NCBI RefSeq assembly: GCF_002849715.1
Contig: NZ_CP018863.1
Coordinates: 1,984,001-2,048,000 of the forward strand
Direction of reading: 5' to 3'
Length of the DNA: 64,000 nt
Origin: Arthrobacter crystallopoietes
GTDB lineage: Bacteria > Actinomycetota > Actinomycetes > Actinomycetales > Micrococcaceae
In this document: positions 60,077 through 64,000 of the stretch, piece by piece
Position numbering within the stretch: the first letter of the stretch is position 1
How the letters are laid out: each line of letters begins with the position of its first letter
Notes under the pieces: model-generated
What the model was told of the DNA's origin: nothing
The model's database searches: none
Seen by the model: only the letters and a program-made list of their open reading frames with translations
Program-made: the position numbers and the translations under genes

Positions 60077-61558
60077 CTATGCACGCATGACGAACGGGTC
60101 CGCTACTGGGCCCTCATCGGTGTTGATCCAGACGCTCTTCAACCGCGTGTACTCGTGCATGGACTCCAGCCCGTGCTCGATGCCCACGCCGCTGTTCTTG
60201 AACCCCTGCCGGGGCGACATCGGCGACATGGCGCGGTAGGTGTTGACCCAGACGGTGCCGGCTTCCAGACGGCGGCTCATCCGGTGCGCCCTGGCCAGGT
60301 TCTGCGTCCACACGCCGGCGGCGAGGCCGTACTGGGTGTCATTGGCCAGGCGCAGGACCTCTTCCTCAGAGTCGAAGGGCATGATGGCCGCGACCGGTCC
60401 GAAGATCTCCTCGCGGACCACGCGCATGGAATTATCGACGTCGGTCAAGACAGTCGGCGCGTAGAAGTAGCCGGGGAGGTCGATCTCCGGCCGGCCGCCG
60501 CCGGTCAGTACCTTGGCGCCTTCCGAGACGCCCAACTCAACGTAAGAGCCGACCTTTTCCTGCTGGGCAGCGAACGCCAGCGGACCGAGCTCGGTGCTGT
60601 CTTCGCGCGGATCGCCGATCACGATGCTCTTTGCCCGAGCGGAGACTTTCTCCAGCAGTTCGTCGTAGACGGACCGGTGGGCGAAGACGCGGCTGCCGGC
60701 AATGCAGGTCTGACCGGCAGCGGCGAAGATGCCGGCCACCACTCCCATGGCGGCATTCGAAATATTGGCGTCTTCGAACACAATGTTCGGGCTCTTGCCG
60801 CCGAGCTCCAGAGTGCATCCGATGAAGCGGGCTGCCGCGGATGCCGCGATGGCGGAACCGGTGGCGGTGGAACCGGTAAAGGAAATCTTGGCAATCTCCG
60901 GATGGTCCACCAGCGCGGCGCCGGCCTCGGCGCCGAGGCCGGTCACTACATTGACCACGCCGTCGGGGAACCCGGCCTCGACGGTCAGCTCGGCCAGCCG
61001 CAGCACGGTACGGGACGTGTATTCGGACGGCTTGATGACCACGGTGTTGCCGGCCGCCAGCGCGGGGGCAAGCTTCGACGTCGTCAAGGTCAACGGGGAG
61101 TTCCAGGGGGTGATGGCGCCGACCACGCCGAGCGGCTCGCGCTGGGTGTAATTGAGGACGGCGGGATTCATCGTCGGAATCTGGCTGCCCTGCACCTTGT
61201 CCGCCAGCCCGGCGTAGTAGTACAGGTACTCGGGCAGCGTTGCCAGCTGCCCGCGCATTTCACGCAGCAGTTTGCCGTTGTCCGCGGTTTCCATCTGCGC
61301 CAGTTCCTCGGCATGCTCGCCGACGAGGTCGCCCAGCTTGCGCAGGAGATGGCCGCGCTTGGTCTGGCTCAGGTCGCGCCAGAGCGGATTCTCGAAGGCG
61401 GCGCGGGCAGCGCGGACGGCCGTGTCGACATCGGCCTTGCTGCCGCGGGCGGCGGCGTAGAGGACCTCGAGGGTGGCCGGGTTGGTGCTCTCGAAATAGG
61501 CGCCTTCGGCCGGGGTGGCCCATTTGCCGTTGATGAAGTGCTCGTATTGCCTAGTCAT
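60077..61558 (-). CDS. Aldehyde dehydrogenase
   Basis: The protein has 493 residues from the ATG at 61558. Catalytic Glu (L-E-L-G-G-K-S-P) and Cys (A-A-G-Q-T-C) are present, with P-W-N-S-P for the coenzyme site. Its start overlaps the end of the alpha/beta hydrolase gene by eight bases. It resembles semialdehyde dehydrogenases of aromatic meta-cleavage and related pathways, and with the tautomerase and hydrolase suggests that a ring-opened aldehyde is oxidised. No ring-cleaving dioxygenase is visible in the window. Confidence 0.93.
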   Translation of the reverse strand: MTRQYEHFINGKWATPAEGAYFESTNPATLEVLYAAARGSKADVDTAVRAARAAFENPLWRDLSQTKRGHLLRKLGDLVGEHAEELAQMETADNGKLLREMRGQLATLPEYLYYYAGLADKVQGSQIPTMNPAVLNYTQREPLGVVGAITPWNSPLTLTTSKLAPALAAGNTVVIKPSEYTSRTVLRLAELTVEAGFPDGVVNVVTGLGAEAGAALVDHPEIAKISFTGSTATGSAIAASAAARFIGCTLELGGKSPNIVFEDANISNAAMGVVAGIFAAAGQTCIAGSRVFAHRSVYDELLEKVSARAKSIVIGDPREDSTELGPLAFAAQQEKVGSYVELGVSEGAKVLTGGGRPEIDLPGYFYAPTVLTDVDNSMRVVREEIFGPVAAIMPFDSEEEVLRLANDTQYGLAAGVWTQNLARAHRMSRRLEAGTVWVNTYRAMSPMSPRQGFKNSGVGIEHGLESMHEYTRLKSVWINTDEGPVADPFVMRA

Positions 61559-62303
61559 GGATATCTCGACTCGATTCTTCGATGAACTCGATGATGATGC
61601 GTGCCAGTTCCGCCGGGCGCTGCACGGGAAGCATGTGCCGGGTATTAGGTACGACGGCGGTGCGTGCTCCCGGAATTGCCTCACCTAAACGCCTGGTCAT
61701 CTCCGGCGTGGAGCCCGGGTCCTGGTCTCCGGTCACGGCCAGGGACGGTACCGCGATGGCCCCAAGCTCGGCCCCGATTTCGGCGTCTGCTGTGGCAAAC
61801 ACACGGTACGCGTGCAGGTAGGAGCTCGGATCGTTGGCCAGCAGCGTCCGGCGGACACCGGCCACCGTGGCCGGATCCGTGCCGGCATCGGCCGGGAACC
61901 AACGCTCGATGGACGCCTCCACGCTCCCGGAGAAGTCCGCGGCGGCATTCTGCAGCCGGGCATCCACGGACTCAGCCTCCTGGAGTGTCCGAAGGCAGAC
62001 CGAACTGACGCTGGTGAGGGTGGCCACCCGCTCCGGCTGGAACCGGGCCAGATGCTGTGCGATCAGCGCCCCCAGCGAAAACCCCACCAGGTGGGCTCGC
62101 GCTGGGAGCCGGTTTCCGACGTCGTTAGCCAGGTCGCCAAGCGAAACTTCCCGTTCCAGCGGCGGCCGGCTGCCGTGGCCGGGCAGATCCAGGGCAAGGA
62201 CCTCACGATCGCTGGCCCGGCGTACTTCGTCCCGGAACTGGTCCCACATGGTGCTGTCCAGCCCCACACCGTGGAGCAGGACGATGGGCAGTTTCGCGTC
62301 CAT
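61551..62303 (-). CDS. Alpha/beta hydrolase
   Basis: The protein has 250 residues. The catalytic triad is visible: S76 in G-F-S-L-G, Asp in G-D-Q-D and His in N-T-R-H-M; H-G-V-G near 11-14 forms the oxyanion loop. It resembles 3-oxoadipate-enol-lactonase and C-C bond hydrolases. It overlaps the aldehyde dehydrogenase start by eight bases and lies two bases after the DUF1185 stop, so the operon is tightly packed. Possible substrate: a ring-opened ester, lactone or diketone. Confidence 0.92.
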   Translation of the reverse strand: MDAKLPIVLLHGVGLDSTMWDQFRDEVRRASDREVLALDLPGHGSRPPLEREVSLGDLANDVGNRLPARAHLVGFSLGALIAQHLARFQPERVATLTSVSSVCLRTLQEAESVDARLQNAAADFSGSVEASIERWFPADAGTDPATVAGVRRTLLANDPSSYLHAYRVFATADAEIGAELGAIAVPSLAVTGDQDPGSTPEMTRRLGEAIPGARTAVVPNTRHMLPVQRPAELARIIIEFIEESSRDIHD

Positions 62304-62305
62304 GG

Positions 62306-62857
62306 CTACTGTTCCGTTGACAGGGCTGCCAACCGCTGCTGCGGACGGCCCTGGGACGCGGCGGCGAGGGCAATGACGATCTCGCCCGGGTGCGGTGCGT
62401 CGGCCAGACGGACCTCAATGCTCTGGTGGTGCGAGCGGATGGTCGCGTCGGTGATGTGCTTGAGGGGGATGTCGAACGTGACTCCGGCCGGTCCGCGCTT
62501 TTCCACGGCCGGCAGCAGGGTGGTGGCGTTGGCCGCGTTGCGGAAGTGGTCGCCGAACTTCAGCGTGTGGATCAGGGCCGAACCATGCTCGATCTCGCCG
62601 TCCAGGCCGACAATCGCGGCCTTGCCGTAGGCTTCGACGTTCCCGCCCAGTGTTTTGACCACGCGCGGTGCGAGCAGTTCGCCGATGTCGGAGGCTACCG
62701 CGTCGATGCCTTCGGTCAGGTCTTCGACGAAGCCCTGTCCGTGCCAGGGGTTGTCGATGATGGCGGCGACGACGACGACGCGGGCGTTAGGTTCGACGGG
62801 CCGGCCGCCCTCGGTGAGAGTCTCTTCAACCAGGGTGACGATCTTGCGGACGTTCAT
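62306..62857 (-). CDS. DUF1185 'amino acid synthesis' family protein, copy A
   Basis: The protein has 183 residues: M-N-V-R-K-I-V-T-L-V-E-E, I-I-D-N-P-W-H-G, E-A-Y-G-K-A-A-I-V-G and G-E-I-E-H-G-S-A-L-I-H-T. This is the DUF1185 family, whose structure has a chorismate-mutase-like fold with unproven activity. The conserved Glu/His (G-E-I-E-H) and Lys (Y-G-K-A-A) suggest an active site. It is adjacent to a second, diverged copy with the same motifs, overlapping by four bases. Confidence 0.9.
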   Translation of the reverse strand: MNVRKIVTLVEETLTEGGRPVEPNARVVVVAAIIDNPWHGQGFVEDLTEGIDAVASDIGELLAPRVVKTLGGNVEAYGKAAIVGLDGEIEHGSALIHTLKFGDHFRNAANATTLLPAVEKRGPAGVTFDIPLKHITDATIRSHHQSIEVRLADAPHPGEIVIALAAASQGRPQQRLAALSTEQ

Positions 62858-63483
62858 GCGGAGGCTCCTTCAAGGGTGCGGGAAGTTACTGCAGGGTCTG
62901 TTTTACGGTCGCCGATTCGGGCGTGCGGACGCGGTCCGGTTGAGGCTGCGGCAACGACGACGATCTCGTCCGCCCGGGGCCCGTCCGGAATCCGGGCGGT
63001 TATGGTCTGGTAGTGGCTGCGGGTTGCCGCGTGGGTCTTGTGCCACATCGGCACGACCAGCGGTTGCCCGGCTTCGGCCCGGTCGTCGGCAAAGCAGATG
63101 ATGGACGAGCCGTCGAGGTACTCCCGGACGAGGTTGCCAAAGAACGGAGTGTGGATGAGTGCACCGGCGTGCTCGATCTCGCCTCCGGTGCCGACGATGG
63201 CGGCCTTGCCGAAGGCCTCGATCTCCTCGACACCGCCGAGCCCGTCAATCAGACGGTCGGTAAGAGCCTTGGCGAGGTGCGGAGCGATCCGCTGGGCCTC
63301 GGGTCCGAGATCGGTGTCCGGCGCGGTGCCTTTCCAAGGGTTGGCAATAACGGCGGCTGCGGTGGCCCGCAGGGCCGGCACCGGCGGCATGGAACCGTTC
63401 TCTACCAGGATCTCCTCCTGGTAGTACACGATCTTGCGGATGCCGGCGGCGGCGTCGGGGCTGGGCTGCTCAATGCTAGTCAA
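62854..63483 (-). CDS. DUF1185 'amino acid synthesis' family protein, copy B
   Basis: The protein has 209 residues and begins with a longer N-terminus (M-T-S-I-E-Q-P). Its motifs parallel copy A: I-A-N-P-W-K-G, E-A-F-G-K-A-A-I-V-G, G-G-E-I-E-H-A-G-A-L-I-H-T, and a final V-V-V-A-A-A. The two proteins probably form a mixed oligomer or act on related compounds. The stop of this gene overlaps the copy A start (ATGA). It lies next to the luciferase-like monooxygenase gene, overlapping it by eight bases. Confidence 0.9.
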   Translation of the reverse strand: MTSIEQPSPDAAAGIRKIVYYQEEILVENGSMPPVPALRATAAAVIANPWKGTAPDTDLGPEAQRIAPHLAKALTDRLIDGLGGVEEIEAFGKAAIVGTGGEIEHAGALIHTPFFGNLVREYLDGSSIICFADDRAEAGQPLVVPMWHKTHAATRSHYQTITARIPDGPRADEIVVVAAASTGPRPHARIGDRKTDPAVTSRTLEGASA

Positions 63484-64000
63484 AGTGGGGCTTCACTTTC
63501 TCGGAGAACAGCTCGAGGCTGCGCATTGCCTTCTCGTGCTTCAGGCCGGGATGCGTGGTCCAGAGCATCATGTGCTCAAGGCCGACCTCGCGCTTCAGCT
63601 CGTGGATCTTTTCGGTGACGAATTCGGGCGTGCCGACCAGCATGTTGCGGTCCATCAGGAGATCGAAGTCCAGCTTGTGCGCGTCGGTGAGCTCTTCGCC
63701 CTCTTCCATCAGGTTCGACAGGCCGCGCCAGTGGGTGATCCATTTGTAGGTGTTCAGGACCGCTTCCTCGAACTCTTCGCGGGCCTGCTCCATTGTGTCC
63801 GCCACGTAGACATCGCGGACCAGGGCGATGCCCTCGCCGAGCGGAACCTCGCGGCCCTGGGCCTTGGAGGCATGTTCGCGGTACAGCTCGAAGCGGCCCT
63901 TGAGCGCGGACACCGGCGGCAGCCAGAAGATGCCCTGCACGCCGGTTTCGGCGGCGCTAATGATGGAGCGGGGCGTATCGATGACCTGCCACAGCGGGAG
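63476..64000 (-). CDS. LLM-class flavin-dependent oxidoreductase, C-terminal part (5' end outside window)
   Basis: The frame is open to the right edge, so the gene starts beyond 64000; 174 codons plus stop are present. Features of luciferase-like (LLM) flavin monooxygenases include V-R-D-V-Y-V-A-D-T-M-E-Q-A-R and L-V-G-T-P-E-F-V-T-E-K-I. It would use reduced FMN or F420 to oxygenate or reduce a substrate. As the first visible gene of the operon it may catalyse the initial attack. The N-terminal flavin-binding region is not visible, so FMN versus F420 cannot be told. Confidence 0.9.
   Translation of the reverse strand, partial: LPLWQVIDTPRSIISAAETGVQGIFWLPPVSALKGRFELYREHASKAQGREVPLGEGIALVRDVYVADTMEQAREEFEEAVLNTYKWITHWRGLSNLMEEGEELTDAHKLDFDLLMDRNMLVGTPEFVTEKIHELKREVGLEHMMLWTTHPGLKHEKAMRSLELFSEKVKPHFD

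Overview
The window is about 64 kb of high-GC DNA with dense genes, many GTG starts, AAGGAG-type ribosome sites and a very strong third-position GC bias. Gene content (ECF41 sigma factor, TMEM175 and TRIC channels, many catabolic dehydrogenases, several LacI/IclR/LysR/MarR regulators) suggests a soil actinobacterium of the Micrococcaceae, Arthrobacter-like. That assignment is an inference, because no rRNA, tRNA or ribosomal-protein gene is present. No insertion sequence, prophage or CRISPR array was seen. It reads as a chain of small catabolic modules, each with its own transporter and regulator.

Layout. 1-2.3 kb: end of an aldehyde dehydrogenase gene, an aldo/keto reductase and a MarR regulator. 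2.6-10.0 kb: a minus-strand zinc-ribbon/HyuA/HyuB (acetone-carboxylase or hydantoinase-like) operon, divergent from an FMN monooxygenase and a P450, with three identical-core palindromes (TAACA-N2-TGTTA) in the shared promoter region. 10.1-15.7 kb: a VOC protein, a Tat-exported metallo-beta-lactamase-fold hydrolase plus MFS transporter, a TMEM175 channel and an M14 carboxypeptidase. 15.8-21.1 kb: LacI regulator, MFS transporter, SDR, BKACE and glycerate kinase; this set matches the known oxidative 2-deoxy-D-ribonate pathway. 21.6-26.3 kb: IclR regulator and YjiH transporter, YedK, an XRE-cupin regulator and a thioredoxin-reductase-like flavoprotein.

26.4-34.8 kb: an orphan HsdR-N-domain protein, an aldehyde dehydrogenase/GMC oxidase pair, butanediol dehydrogenase, a TRIC channel, an M20 amidohydrolase and an SDR. 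35.0-38.5 kb: a GH13 trehalose-synthase-like enzyme and a membrane protein. 38.6-41.8 kb: a tandem glycine riboswitch ahead of glyA and a cycA-type glycine transporter. 41.9-48.8 kb: scattered enzymes and a MNT/HEPN toxin-antitoxin pair. 48.8-54.5 kb: an ECF41 sigma factor with its oxidoreductase and a readable cognate promoter, then LysR, a second MBL hydrolase and an MHS transporter. 55.0-59.5 kb: IclR regulator, MatC-like carrier, class III CoA-transferase and crotonase, with a clear palindromic operator. 59.5-64.0 kb: a tightly coupled minus-strand operon (luciferase-like monooxygenase, two DUF1185 proteins, alpha/beta hydrolase, aldehyde dehydrogenase, tautomerase, unknown small protein) that runs off the right edge.

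The least explained parts are the 59.5-64.0 kb operon and the 2.6-10.0 kb divergent cluster; both look like catabolic systems whose substrate I cannot name. Many genes end in strong hairpins built around a recurring core, CCGCCGTCGTTAG, which looks like a small repeat family that has been adopted as terminators.
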